A DNA stretch of 62,482 bases from Clostridiales bacterium (GTDB taxonomy: Bacteria; Bacillota; Clostridia; Oscillospirales; CAG-272), in the NCBI GenBank assembly GCA_012800735.1, contig JAAZIU010000001.1, positions 1 to 62,482 on the forward strand. Direction: 5' to 3'. Below are positions 8,333 to 16,895 of the stretch, piece after piece (position 1 is the first letter of the stretch; each line of letters starts with the position of its first letter). The notes beneath the pieces are model-generated. The model was not told the origin of the DNA. It saw only the letters and a list, made by a program, of their open reading frames with translations, and ran no database searches. A program made the position numbers and the translations under genes.

Positions 8333-9751
8333 TTAATCGGAAGGGATGAGTTCCCCGTAAAGCGCGTATGTTTCGCTGCGGACGATGCGGACGTGAGCCG
8401 TGCTGCCGATAATGCAGTCGGGACCCTCGAAGTGCACCGCCTTTCCCCTGTCCGTCCTGCCGGTCAGACGGGTGTCGTCGGTCTTTGACTTGCCTTCAAC
8501 CAACACCTCAAGGATCTTTCCCTCAAATCCCCGATTGAATTCAAGCTCTATCTCGGCTTGAAGATCGGTAAGACGGGTATATCTCTCGCTTTTAACGGGA
8601 TAAGGAATTTGCGGCATATCCGCCGCCTTAGTTCCGCGCCTTTTGCTGTAAATGAAGCTGTATATGTTGTCGAACCGCGCAAGCCGCAGAATATCAAGCG
8701 TCTCGGAAAAATCCTCCTCGGTCTCGCCGGGGAAGCCGACGATGATATCGGTGGTAAGCGCGATATCCGGAACGACCTCTCTTACCGCCTTTACGAGCGA
8801 AAGATAAGTATCCCTTGTGTATCCTCGGTTCATGCGCTTTAAAATCCTGTCGGAGCCCGACTGCAGCGGCAGATGCAGCGCTCGCGCAAGTTTCGGATTG
8901 GAACCTAACTCAGCTATCAGCGCCGGGGTAAGATCCTTAGGATGGCTTGTCATAAACCTAAGCTTGAAATCTCCCTCGATTTTCGCCGCGTCTCGCAGCA
9001 GATCGGCAAATCCGTAGTCGTCATAAAGTCCGCGTCCGTAGCTGTTTACGTTCTGACCCAGAAGGGTAATATCCCGCGCGCCGGCTTTTACTGCTTCTTC
9101 AAGTTCCCGGAGAACATCTTCGCGCAGGCGGCTGCGCTCCCGCCCCCTGACATACGGCACGACGCAGTAGGAGCAAAAATTATTGCATCCGTACATCACG
9201 TTTATCCACACCCTATATTTATCGGCGCGGATTTGAGGAAGCCCTTCGGCGACGATACCGCGGCTGCCGATACCGGGTTCAATCACCCGTTCTCCGGTTT
9301 TCAGCCGCTCAAGAAGTATCTCCGGAAACCTCCAGAGTTCGGAGGTCCCGAACAATATATCAACATAAGTGAATTTCTTTTTTATATCTTCGGAGATATG
9401 CGACTGAGTTACCATGCAGCCGCAAAGGCCGATTATCAAATCCGGGTTTTTCTTTTTTTCCGCTTTTACCCGCCCGGTAAGCGAAAGCGCCCGCGATTCG
9501 GCGTGCTCCCGCACCGCGCAGGTATTTATAAGCACGAGGTCCGCTCCGGCAACTCCGTCGCAAAGGTCGTAGCCCATCCGGCTCACCATTCCTGCAAGGA
9601 TCTCGGAATCAGCCTCGTTCTGCTGGCATCCGAAAGTCCGGATGAAGGCGCGGCGGCGTCCTCCGGCAGCTAAATCTGCGTTTATTGCCGCGGCTTCGTC
9701 CATAAAGTCATACTGCCGCGCGATTTCCGCTTCGGTTATTCTTTTCGCCAT
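8333..9751 (-). CDS. miaB: tRNA-2-methylthio-N6-dimethylallyladenosine synthase MiaB
   Basis: The 472-residue radical-SAM methylthiotransferase adds the methylthio group to i6A37 of tRNAs reading UNN codons. The N-terminal domain shows three cysteines for the second cluster: F-G-C-Q-Q-N-E near residue 42, N-T-C-A-V-R-E-H near 78 and G-L-C-G-C-M near 112. The radical-SAM motif C-N-N-F-C-S-Y-C lies near residue 190, and a C-terminal TRAM-like domain occupies about 410-470. The N-R-x-F-G-x-x-Q-N-E signature separates it from MtaB and RimO. It starts 10 bases after apbE and precedes ymcA by 65 bases. Confidence 0.95.
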   Translation of the reverse strand: MAKRITEAEIARQYDFMDEAAAINADLAAGGRRRAFIRTFGCQQNEADSEILAGMVSRMGYDLCDGVAGADLVLINTCAVREHAESRALSLTGRVKAEKKKNPDLIIGLCGCMVTQSHISEDIKKKFTYVDILFGTSELWRFPEILLERLKTGERVIEPGIGSRGIVAEGLPQIRADKYRVWINVMYGCNNFCSYCVVPYVRGRERSRLREDVLRELEEAVKAGARDITLLGQNVNSYGRGLYDDYGFADLLRDAAKIEGDFKLRFMTSHPKDLTPALIAELGSNPKLARALHLPLQSGSDRILKRMNRGYTRDTYLSLVKAVREVVPDIALTTDIIVGFPGETEEDFSETLDILRLARFDNIYSFIYSKRRGTKAADMPQIPYPVKSERYTRLTDLQAEIELEFNRGFEGKILEVLVEGKSKTDDTRLTGRTDRGKAVHFEGPDCIIGSTAHVRIVRSETYALYGELIPSD

Positions 9752-9761
9752 ATGTATCCTT

Positions 9762-10793
9762 TTAATATTTTATAAAATATCCTTCGTCTCCGAAAAGACG
9801 CTGTCCGCTATCGTCGATTATAAAGGCGGTCTTAAAAATCCCCGGCTGTTCGCCTAAAAGCAAGTCAGGTGTCTCTCCCCTGCTGTTCATTACAAACAGA
9901 GCGGTTGAGAGCGCGTCGCCAATAGCGCCGGATTCGGTGAAAACTACGGCGCTTTGAGTGTCCGTGACGGGATATCCGGTCTGCGGGTCAAATATATGAC
10001 AGTATCGGACGCCGTCCGACTCAAAATATCGCTCGTAGTCTCCGGAAACCGCTATATATCCGTCGGTAATTTTAAAACAGCCGACTGTTTCATCGCCGGT
10101 TTCCGGGCGGGGAGAGCGAATTCCTATCTTCCACGGCGAGCCGTCGCTTTTGCCGCCCGCGACTCCGATATTGCCGCCGAAGCTAACCATTATATGTTGT
10201 CCGCCGCGGGATTTCAGAAACTCCACCGTCTGTTCAAGCGCCCATCCTTTTGCGATGCCGCCGAGGGAAAGCCTGAGTTCGGGAAGCGATTTTTCAACGA
10301 AAAATTCCCCGCTGGCTTCATAAATCGTAAGATTTTCAAATCCGCTCAAAGCAAGCGCCGCTTTTATCTCCGATTCGTCCGGGATAAAATCCCCTTTGTT
10401 CGGTATATCCCACAATTCGACAAGCGCGCCTATCGTTATATCGCAAGCTCCGCCGGAGCAGACTCCGCTTGACAGGACATAAATCTCAAGTCCGGTTTTT
10501 ACGACAGAGTAAAATTCGCGGGAAACCTTGCCGCCGACCGCCGATTCGTTCCAGCGATAAAGTTCGCTTTCCGAATTTTTAAAATCAAATATCAGCTCCC
10601 ATGAGCGGATAAGCGCCGCCGCTTCGTCGAGATCGGTTTCGGTTATTCCGTCCGAGCTTATGTCAATCACGGTATTCATGGCAAATAAACTGCGGCTTAA
10701 GGCCCCGTCCGATCTGCCGGAACATCCGGTAACCGCAAAAAGCAGCACCGATACAAGCAGAAACGCCGAAACCTGCAATTTAAAGCTTTTCAA
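9762..10793 (-). CDS. apbE: FAD:protein FMN transferase, lipoprotein (ApbE family)
   Basis: ApbE enzymes transfer FMN from FAD to a Thr or Ser of a target flavoprotein outside the membrane. The protein has a lipoprotein signal peptide with lipobox V-T-G-C near residue 27. Conserved motifs follow: S-L-G-G-I-A-K-G-W-A-L-E, the F-G-G-N block, H-I-F-D-P-x-T-G-Y-P and G-D-A-L-S-T-A-L. I chose the TTG at 10793, preceded by CGGAGGAAG, because the in-frame ATG at 10823 has no ribosome-binding site and would add an unusual n-region before the signal peptide; the longer form would have 353 residues. It overlaps the transporter gene upstream by 14 bases and precedes miaB by 10. The target protein is not in the window. 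Confidence 0.9.
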   Translation of the reverse strand: MKSFKLQVSAFLLVSVLLFAVTGCSGRSDGALSRSLFAMNTVIDISSDGITETDLDEAAALIRSWELIFDFKNSESELYRWNESAVGGKVSREFYSVVKTGLEIYVLSSGVCSGGACDITIGALVELWDIPNKGDFIPDESEIKAALALSGFENLTIYEASGEFFVEKSLPELRLSLGGIAKGWALEQTVEFLKSRGGQHIMVSFGGNIGVAGGKSDGSPWKIGIRSPRPETGDETVGCFKITDGYIAVSGDYERYFESDGVRYCHIFDPQTGYPVTDTQSAVVFTESGAIGDALSTALFVMNSRGETPDLLLGEQPGIFKTAFIIDDSGQRLFGDEGYFIKY

Positions 10794-11334
10794 TTCCGGT
10801 CTTCCTCCGATTTTCCGCTTCATAAACAGCTTTATTTACCGCCCGGCAGATAATGCCGGTAAATGAGCCGAAGATAAGCGAGGCAAAGAGCAGCCAGGGC
10901 AGATAAGCAAATACCGCCGCGCTCGAAAAGATGACAGCCGCCGCTAAAAGCTGTCCTATGTTGTGCATAGCCGCGCTTGCAATCGAGATGCCGAGTTCGG
11001 AGACATGTTTTCTTAAAAAAGCGTAAAAAACGGCGACGACAATATACGAAAGCGTACCGCCCGCAAGCGAAAACCAGAAGGTAGCCGGCGAGCCGAACAA
11101 AAGAGCGGAAATGCTGATTCTGAGTATCTGAAGAAAGAGGGCGGCTGTCGGGGAAACAAGCTCAAAGCAGACTAAAAGAGCAATATTGGCGAGTCCCAAC
11201 TTGAATCCGGGAAGGGGCAGAGGGAGCGGAACGAATGATTCGAGATATGACAGCATCAGCGCCGCGCCCAAAAGCATCGCCGTTCGGCTGAGTTTTGCCG
11301 TGGAAGATATTCCTTTATCCTGCGACGCAGTCAT
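10780..11334 (-). CDS. Gx transporter family membrane protein (HepI/ECF-S-like)
   Basis: The 184-residue hydrophobic protein has five or six predicted membrane segments. It carries the family pattern L-E-S-F-V-P-x-P-L-P-L-P-G-F-K-L-G-L-A-N near residues 31-50 and A-x-H-N-I-G-Q near 128. Such proteins have been annotated both as heptaprenyl diphosphate synthase component I and as Gx transporters resembling ECF S components. In clostridial genomes they commonly sit between a NusG-domain-II protein and ApbE or FMN-binding proteins, as here, which points to a redox or flavin context rather than prenyl synthesis. It overlaps both neighbours, so translation is probably coupled. The transported compound is unknown. 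Confidence 0.85.
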   Translation of the reverse strand: MTASQDKGISSTAKLSRTAMLLGAALMLSYLESFVPLPLPLPGFKLGLANIALLVCFELVSPTAALFLQILRISISALLFGSPATFWFSLAGGTLSYIVVAVFYAFLRKHVSELGISIASAAMHNIGQLLAAAVIFSSAAVFAYLPWLLFASLIFGSFTGIICRAVNKAVYEAENRRKTGIEKL

Positions 11335-11710
11335 AATCTCCCCCCTCTTTTTCTCCGCCGATGCTTATTATGATATGTCCCGGCAGACAGACTATTGTCT
11401 CGCCGGGGCGGTCTATCTTTCCTTTGTTTACGCAAAGCCGGTCGGGGCATCCGCTGTCGGCGGCGAAGACAGAGCCGTCCTCTATGACGACCGTCATGAC
11501 TATGCCGTCCGCTCCCTCAACGCAAAACTCGGCGTCTTCAAAAAGGCTGCGGACAGAGACGCCGCCGGGAGAAGTTATATTTACCGTATTTCCCGCTTTA
11601 TTTCCGGGCAGCGTCAGGAGAAACGACAGCGCTGCCGCCAAAACCACGGCGGCTATTACTATATAATCCCCAAAAAGCGGCTTCTCTCGGAGCGGCTTTA
11701 TCTTCCGCAT
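11315..11710 (-). CDS. NusG domain II-containing membrane-anchored protein
   Basis: The 131-residue protein has an N-terminal membrane anchor (residues about 14-36) and an extracytoplasmic NusG-II-like beta domain. The characteristic block is D-S-x-C-P-D-R-L-C near residue 87, followed by a G-K-I-x-x-P-G-E-x-I-V-C-L-P pattern. It is the first gene of the minus-strand operon and overlaps the Gx transporter by 20 bases. In other Firmicutes this trio is linked to flavin-dependent electron transfer at the membrane; that role is inferred from context, not shown by a motif here. Confidence 0.85.
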   Translation of the reverse strand: MRKIKPLREKPLFGDYIVIAAVVLAAALSFLLTLPGNKAGNTVNITSPGGVSVRSLFEDAEFCVEGADGIVMTVVIEDGSVFAADSGCPDRLCVNKGKIDRPGETIVCLPGHIIISIGGEKEGGDYDCVAG

Positions 11711-11731
11711 AGAAAATTCACCATGTGTATC

Positions 11732-11760
11732 TGGACTTATTAACCAATATGTGATATAAT
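11732..11760 (+). promoter_or_regulatory. Probable promoter of the DMT transporter gene
   Basis: TGGACT (11732-11737), a 17-base spacer and TATAAT (11755-11760). The predicted transcription start is about 55 bases before the TTG start codon at 11822. Confidence 0.55.
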
Positions 11761-11821
11761 ACTGTTAGATAACTAATTTAATTTATTCGTTTGTCAAACT
11801 ATTTTTAGGGAGTGATTTCGT

Positions 11822-12772
11822 TTGGAAAAGACAACTTCCCGCCGGCTGCAAAGCGCGATTTTGCTTACCTTCTGCGCTTTTATCTGGGGAACGACTTTCA
11901 TCGCGCAAAAACAGGGCTCCGACTGCGTCGGCCCTTTTACCTTCAACTGCCTCCGCTCGCTTATGAGCGCGGTTTGTCTTACCCCGCTTGCGATATTTGT
12001 AAACCTCAGAATTCACAACGAGCGCACCGAGGGACTGTCCTTATCAAGACGCGCGTTCGCGGCGGATAAGTCGCCGTCGACGGTGCTGCTGAGCGGTCTG
12101 CTCTGCGGTTTGGTGCTTTTTGTAGCGATGAATTTTCAACAGTCGGGGCTTGAAGGCAGTTCCGCCGGGAAGTCGGCTTTCCTATCCTCTATATATATCC
12201 TTATAGTTCCGATTTTAAATTTTCTGCTCTTCCGGCAAAAAACGGGACGCGGCATATTGGCCTCTCTCGCGATAGCCGTCGTCGGGCTTTACCTGCTTTG
12301 CGTAAAGGCGGGGGAAAACTTCGCGCTTGTTCCCTCCGACGCGATGCTGCTCACCTGCGCCGCGGTATTCGCTTTGCATATAGTGCTGGTAGGTCGTTTT
12401 GCCGGCAGAATAAACGGAATAATGCTTTCCTGCCTGCAATTCTGGACGGTAGCCGTTATGTCGTCGGTGCCGATGCTGATTTTCGAGCGTCCCGAGCCTG
12501 CGATGATCCGGATGGCTTTGGGATCGATAGCGTACGCTGGTATTCTTTCCGGAGCCGTCGCATATACCTTGCAGATAATCGGCCAGCAGCACAGCGATCC
12601 GACCGTCGCCTCAATGGTAATGAGCCTTGAATCGGTTTTCTCCGCCGTCTCCGGAGCTATAATACTGCATGAGCGGATGAACACAAGGGAGATTATAGGC
12701 TGTATTTTGATATTCGCAAGTATTATTCTCTCTCAGCTCAGCTTCAGCGGCTTTAAGCGCAAAAAAGCCTGA
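11822..12772 (+). CDS. DMT superfamily transporter (EamA domains)
   Basis: The 316-residue membrane protein is built of two EamA repeats and about ten hydrophobic segments. The first repeat opens with F-x-W-G-T-T-F-I near residue 20 and the second ends with P-T-V-A-S-M-V-M-S-L-E-S-V-F near residue 260, both typical of drug/metabolite exporters. The start is a TTG at 11822 with AGGGAGTG seven bases upstream; no ATG or GTG in frame fits better. A terminator follows at once, so it is probably monocistronic. The substrate cannot be predicted from sequence. Confidence 0.9.
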   Translation: MEKTTSRRLQSAILLTFCAFIWGTTFIAQKQGSDCVGPFTFNCLRSLMSAVCLTPLAIFVNLRIHNERTEGLSLSRRAFAADKSPSTVLLSGLLCGLVLFVAMNFQQSGLEGSSAGKSAFLSSIYILIVPILNFLLFRQKTGRGILASLAIAVVGLYLLCVKAGENFALVPSDAMLLTCAAVFALHIVLVGRFAGRINGIMLSCLQFWTVAVMSSVPMLIFERPEPAMIRMALGSIAYAGILSGAVAYTLQIIGQQHSDPTVASMVMSLESVFSAVSGAIILHERMNTREIIGCILIFASIILSQLSFSGFKRKKA

Positions 12773-12778
12773 CTCCTT

Positions 12779-12805
12779 GCCGGCTCAATCCGAGCCGGTT
12801 TTTTA
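12779..12805 (+). terminator. Intrinsic terminator after the DMT transporter
   Basis: A 7-bp GC-rich stem (12780-12786 with 12792-12798) followed by TTTTTTA. The U run overlaps the stop codon of the convergent pcrA gene. Confidence 0.8.
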
Positions 12806-15223
12806 TTCCTCATCCGCGCTCTTTAAGCGGGCATAAGTCGCCATCAGCTTTTTCGTTCCGGCGTCGTCGAAAGCGATCTCATAAAGCGCGTCCCGTCCCA
12901 TCTCGCGGGCGGAAAGAACGGTACCGAGACCGAAGGTCGGGTGTTTTACCCTGTCCCCGACAGAGAAGCTGTCGTAATCGGCGTTGCCTTTCTTCTGATT
13001 CATTATCAGCTCCGGCTTTGCCGTCATTTCATGGCTCATCTTTTTTCGGCGAGCGGCTGCGGCTGTCGGTCGCGGCGGCTTTTCCGCTTCCGATTCCACT
13101 ACTTCATCAGGCATCTCTCCGACAAAGCGGGAGATGGGGTTGTATTGCGAGCGGCCGAACAGCATCCTTTCGCGGGCGTGTATCATAAAAAGCCGCTCTT
13201 TTGCTCTCGTTATCGCGACATAAGCGAGCCGCCGTTCCTCCTCCAGCTCCTCCGGATACATCGCCGACTGAAGTCCCGGGAAAATTCCTTCTTCCATTCC
13301 GGGCAGGAAGACCACAGGAAATTCAAGTCCCTTGGCGGAGTGAATTGTCATCAGGGTAACCGCGTCGGCTTCGGCGTCGTAGTTGTCTATGTCGGTTACA
13401 AGCGAGATTTCCTCAAGAAAAGTTTCAAGTCCCGAATCTTCCGGGTCATGAGTCGACTCAAACTCTAACGCGTTTGTAATAAGCTCCTGAATATTCTGAA
13501 GCCGGTCGATAGCGTCCGTCCCCGAATTCATAAGCATATCGCGGTAGCCGGACATATCTATTACCAGCTCAACCAATTTTGAAAGCGTCTCTGCGCGGCT
13601 TTTTTCGCGGAGCGCCTCGATGAGCGCGGCAAATTCCGCAAGCTTTGGCGCCGCCCTTTGAATCGCGGTATATTTGTCTGCCCGACAGATAACGTCGAAC
13701 ATGCTCAACCCTTCGGTTCTTGCGATTGACTCGACCGCCGCCACCGTAGTTTCGCCTATCTTGCGTTTCGGTTCGTTTATAATCCGCTTGAGGCGCAGAT
13801 TGTCCGCAGGATTGGCAACGACGCAGAGATAAGCTAAAATGTCCTTAATTTCCTTGCGTTCGTAGAAACGCAGCCCGCCCAAAACCCGATAAGGCACGCC
13901 GGAGCGCCCGAGCGCCTGCTCGATGCTGTTCGACTGGGCGTTCATCCGATAAAGCACCGCGAAATCGGAATATTTCCGCCCGGGTGTTTTATTCATCAGC
14001 TCCTCTATGCGGAGGGCGATGAATCTCCCTTCCTCTCCCTGAGTTTCCACCTTTTTGACGCGGATTTTTTCTCCCTCGCCGTTTTCCGTCCAAAGCTCCT
14101 TGCCTTTGCGGTTCTCGTTGTTGCAGATAACGGCGTTGGCGGCGTCGAGGATATTCTGGGTCGAGCGGTAGTTCTGCTCTAATTTAACGACGCGGGCGTT
14201 TTCAAGATCTCGGTCGAAATTAAGGATATTTTCAATGGTCGCTCCGCGGAATTTATAGATAGACTGGTCGTCGTCTCCGACAACCATCAGGTTTTTGTAA
14301 TAATCGGAGAGCAGGCGGATCATCTCAAACTGAGCGCGGTTGGTGTCCTGATATTCGTCGACGGATACATACTTAAAGCGGCGCTGATAATAACTCCTCG
14401 CGTCTTCGTCACGCCGCAGCAGCACGACGGTTTGCATGATTATGTCGTCAAAATCGACGACATTGGATTCCCTCATCCTCCGCTGATATTCGGCGTAAAT
14501 TCGGGATATTTGCAATTTCTTATAATCTTTGCCGGCTTCTTCTTCATAAGCTTCCGGCGTCATCAGCCGGTCCTTTGCGCGGCTTATCTCGGTCATGACG
14601 CTTTTTGCCGGAAAATTTTTCTCGTCGATGTTGAGATCCTTTGTGCAGGCGGTTATCAGCCGCTTTGTGTCGTCGGTGTCGTAGATTGAAAAACGGGGTT
14701 GATATCCGACCCGCTCGCCGTAACGGCGGAGAATCCTGACTCCGACGGAATGGAAAGTTCCCGCCCAGATTTCCTCCGCCTTTTCGGATAAAGTACGCTC
14801 AAGGCGGGCTTTCATCTCGTTCGCCGCCTTGTTTGTAAAGGTTATCGCAAGCATCGCCCACGGCGGACAGGGCATAACGGCGTATTCTGAAAGCAACTCG
14901 GCCGCATCTTCGGGAGAAATATCCGAATCGGCGGCGGCGCAGAGCCGCTCTGTGGTCTCATCGTCTGCCCGTGTTTCGGCTGAAGCGTAATAAAGGTCGC
15001 CGAAGCGGATGATATGGCTTATCCGGTTGACAAGCACGGTAGTTTTACCGGAACCGGCGCCGGCTAAAACAAGCAGCGGACCGTTTACGCAATAAACCGC
15101 CTCTCTTTGTCGGTCATTCAGCTCGCCGTATATCTTTTCGTCAAACAATCTGCGAACCGCGGCGCAATACCGGCTTTCGGGCGTATCCGCTTTCCCTCGC
15201 TTGTTTGTTCGATTTATCTGCAT
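12803..15223 (-). CDS. pcrA: ATP-dependent 3'-5' DNA helicase PcrA/UvrD
   Basis: The 806-residue superfamily-1 helicase is used in repair, replication restart and removal of RNA polymerase or recombinase from DNA. Motifs in order: Q-motif L-N-D-R-Q-R-E-A-V near residue 37, Walker A A-G-A-G-S-G-K-T-T near 54, A-I-T-F-T-N-K-A-A-N-E-M near 127, D-E-Y-Q-D-T-N-R near 255, G-D-D-D-Q-S-I-Y near 285 and V-A-I-T-R-A-K-E near 670. The C-terminal 50 residues form the Tudor-like domain (V-G-D-R-V-K-H-P-x-F-G-x-G) that binds RNA polymerase in Bacillus PcrA. A stretch at about residues 80-115 after motif I is longer than in most PcrA and rich in Asp, Glu and Ala. It is convergent with the DMT transporter. 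Confidence 0.95.
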   Translation of the reverse strand: MQINRTNKRGKADTPESRYCAAVRRLFDEKIYGELNDRQREAVYCVNGPLLVLAGAGSGKTTVLVNRISHIIRFGDLYYASAETRADDETTERLCAAADSDISPEDAAELLSEYAVMPCPPWAMLAITFTNKAANEMKARLERTLSEKAEEIWAGTFHSVGVRILRRYGERVGYQPRFSIYDTDDTKRLITACTKDLNIDEKNFPAKSVMTEISRAKDRLMTPEAYEEEAGKDYKKLQISRIYAEYQRRMRESNVVDFDDIIMQTVVLLRRDEDARSYYQRRFKYVSVDEYQDTNRAQFEMIRLLSDYYKNLMVVGDDDQSIYKFRGATIENILNFDRDLENARVVKLEQNYRSTQNILDAANAVICNNENRKGKELWTENGEGEKIRVKKVETQGEEGRFIALRIEELMNKTPGRKYSDFAVLYRMNAQSNSIEQALGRSGVPYRVLGGLRFYERKEIKDILAYLCVVANPADNLRLKRIINEPKRKIGETTVAAVESIARTEGLSMFDVICRADKYTAIQRAAPKLAEFAALIEALREKSRAETLSKLVELVIDMSGYRDMLMNSGTDAIDRLQNIQELITNALEFESTHDPEDSGLETFLEEISLVTDIDNYDAEADAVTLMTIHSAKGLEFPVVFLPGMEEGIFPGLQSAMYPEELEEERRLAYVAITRAKERLFMIHARERMLFGRSQYNPISRFVGEMPDEVVESEAEKPPRPTAAAARRKKMSHEMTAKPELIMNQKKGNADYDSFSVGDRVKHPTFGLGTVLSAREMGRDALYEIAFDDAGTKKLMATYARLKSADEE

Positions 15224-15478
15224 CTGAGGTATTCCTCCTGTTCGCGCTCATCTGAACGCCGCCGACTGCAAACGGCGGCGAGCGGCGAATTTTTCCATTT
15301 TAAATATATATCATTAATATTATATACTTTTATTCTTATTCTTTCAAGCGGATTATATTAATTTTTGCCCTGCGGCGCTAAATCACAGCGGCGAAACAGA
15401 TAGTAAATACTTGTGTCACAAAATGAGATTATAATATTATTGTTCGAAAATGAATTTTTAAAAAAGGCAGGTACTGAC

Positions 15479-16417
15479 ATGACAATCAGCTATCCCGTGC
15501 GTTTGAATTATATTTACAAAGAAGCGGTCTGGGGCGGCGACCGCATGAAAACCCTTTTCGGCTTTGATTCGGGACTCCCGCATCAGGCGGAGGGCTGGGC
15601 GCTTACCGTCCGCGATGACGGGGAAAACACCCTTGCGCAGGGGAAGCTTACCGGCGCGCCGCTAAGCGAAGGCGATTCATCGGCGAAAAAAGAAGATTTC
15701 CCGCTGCTGATAAAATACATCGACGCCGGAGACAAGCTTTCGATACAGGTGCATCCCGCGAAAACCGAGTTTTGGTATATTGTAGACTGCGCCCCCGATT
15801 CCTGGCTTATTTACGGTCAGAACGGCGATTATACCGAAGAGCAGCTCCGCGCTGCGCTCAAGCGCGGAGAGCTTGAAAGCTGCCTCCGACGCCAGCCGGT
15901 AAAGCCGGGAGAGTGCTACTTCATCCCGACCGGACTGACGCACGCTATCGGTAATGATATACTCATCGCCGAGATACAGGAAAACTCAAACATTACCTAC
16001 CGTGTTTACGACTACGACCGCCCCGGAATCGACGGCCGTCCCCGCGAGCTGCATACCGATAAAGCTTTCTCGGTAATGAAGAACTTTTCGGAGGAAGAGC
16101 TTGAATCGCTGCGTTTCTCCGTCCCTTATGAGCTGCCGGAAGAACAGAGGGAAACATCGGCGGTCCTCGCTTCCTGCAATGAATTTACGGTAGTAAAGCA
16201 CGCCCTCATAGATCCGCTCACGGAACCGATTGCGATAAAAGCCGGCGGGGAATTTTCCCATCTGTTGATAATCGGCGGTGAAGGCGCAATAAACGGCGAG
16301 CCGTGCAAAGCGGGGGAGAGCTGGTATATCCCGTCAGCTGCGGGAGAGGTATGGCTGACCCCGAAAAAAGAGCTTATAATACTCGAAAGCTTCAAACTTC
16401 CGGGAAACTCTTTATAA
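15479..16417 (+). CDS. manA: Class I mannose-6-phosphate isomerase
   Basis: The 312-residue zinc enzyme interconverts mannose 6-phosphate and fructose 6-phosphate. The zinc-site block S-I-Q-V-H-P-x-K-x-E lies near residue 83, the T-H-A-I-G block near 155, and E-I-Q-E-N-S-x-x-T-Y-R-V-Y-D-Y-D-R near 167-183. I start at the ATG at 15479 (AAAAAGGCAGG upstream, MTISYPVRL as in short bacterial PMI), not at an upstream in-frame start at 15413 that lacks a ribosome-binding site. It is monocistronic by spacing and is the only sugar-phosphate enzyme close by. Confidence 0.93.
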   Translation: MTISYPVRLNYIYKEAVWGGDRMKTLFGFDSGLPHQAEGWALTVRDDGENTLAQGKLTGAPLSEGDSSAKKEDFPLLIKYIDAGDKLSIQVHPAKTEFWYIVDCAPDSWLIYGQNGDYTEEQLRAALKRGELESCLRRQPVKPGECYFIPTGLTHAIGNDILIAEIQENSNITYRVYDYDRPGIDGRPRELHTDKAFSVMKNFSEEELESLRFSVPYELPEEQRETSAVLASCNEFTVVKHALIDPLTEPIAIKAGGEFSHLLIIGGEGAINGEPCKAGESWYIPSAAGEVWLTPKKELIILESFKLPGNSL

Positions 16418-16485
16418 ACAGAGGCAAACCATAGTTAACGTGTTTTAAATGATGTGAAATATTTGTAAAACTGCGCTTATTATTA

Positions 16486-16514
16486 TTGACTTTTCCTTTG
16501 ATTTATGATATCAT
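16486..16514 (+). promoter_or_regulatory. Promoter of the DUF2325-DUF3793-flavodoxin operon
   Basis: TTGACT (16486-16491), a 17-base spacer and TATCAT (16509-16514). The predicted start of transcription near 16521 falls inside the first palindrome of the operator pair. Confidence 0.75.
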
Positions 16515-16517
16515 TTG

Positions 16518-16574
16518 AGCGGTTAGCAATGACTAACCGCTTTTTGAAGACCGTGAGTTAGAGATGTCTAACTC
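16518..16574 (+). promoter_or_regulatory. Two GTTAG-N6-CTAAC palindromes, candidate tandem operator
   Basis: The first palindrome has 9-bp arms (16518-16526 with 16533-16541), the second 7-bp arms (16555-16561 with 16568-16574). Both share the core GTTAG-N6-CTAAC, and their centres are 35 bases apart. The first overlaps the predicted transcription start and the second lies about 35 bases downstream, a usual place for a repressor. The GTTAG/CTAAC half-sites resemble those of DtxR/MntR-type metal regulators; that link is an inference. Confidence 0.65.
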
Positions 16575-16609
16575 GATACGATATTTACATAGATATGAGG
16601 ATATAAATA

Positions 16610-16894
16610 ATGAGCGTTGTAATAGTCGGCGGGAACGAATGTATGGAGCGGCAATACGCCGATCTGTGCAAATCCTATTCCTGCAAGGTAAAGGTATTCA
16701 CCAAAACGAGCGGAAGCATGAAAGGGGTGGGAAATCCGAATCTTGTCGTGATTTTCACCGGGACGGTCTCTCACAAGATGCTTCGGTCTCTCGAGTCGGA
16801 GATCAAGGGGCGGGATATAACGGTTGCGCGCAGCCGCAGCGGCTCAATGACCGCACTCCGCACGATACTTGAAGAAAATTTCGGTAAGAGCTGA
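16610..16894 (+). CDS. DUF2325 domain-containing protein
   Basis: The 94-residue protein matches the DUF2325 pattern: S-V-V-I-V-G-G-N-E at the start, a central N-P-N-L-V-V-I-F-T-G-T-V-S-H strand-loop and C-terminal S-R-S-G-S-M-T-A-L. The fold predicted is a small Rossmann-like alpha/beta domain; the biochemical function is unknown. It is the first gene of an operon with DUF3793 and flavodoxin genes, directly after the palindromic operator pair, and has a GAGG ribosome-binding site nine bases before the ATG. In clostridia these families often lie near ferrous-iron transport genes, none of which is in this window. Confidence 0.85.
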   Translation: MSVVIVGGNECMERQYADLCKSYSCKVKVFTKTSGSMKGVGNPNLVVIFTGTVSHKMLRSLESEIKGRDITVARSRSGSMTALRTILEENFGKS

Positions 16895-16895
16895 A

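Noticed and set aside
10794..10823. ATG at 10823 as the apbE start
   Set aside because: It has no ribosome-binding site and would place 10 unusual residues before the signal peptide; the TTG at 10793 follows CGGAGGAAG.
16518..16545. First palindrome plus TTTTT read as an intrinsic terminator
   Set aside because: The manA stop is 100 bases away, a good promoter lies directly upstream with its start inside the stem, and the second palindrome with the same core has no U run. An operator explains both.
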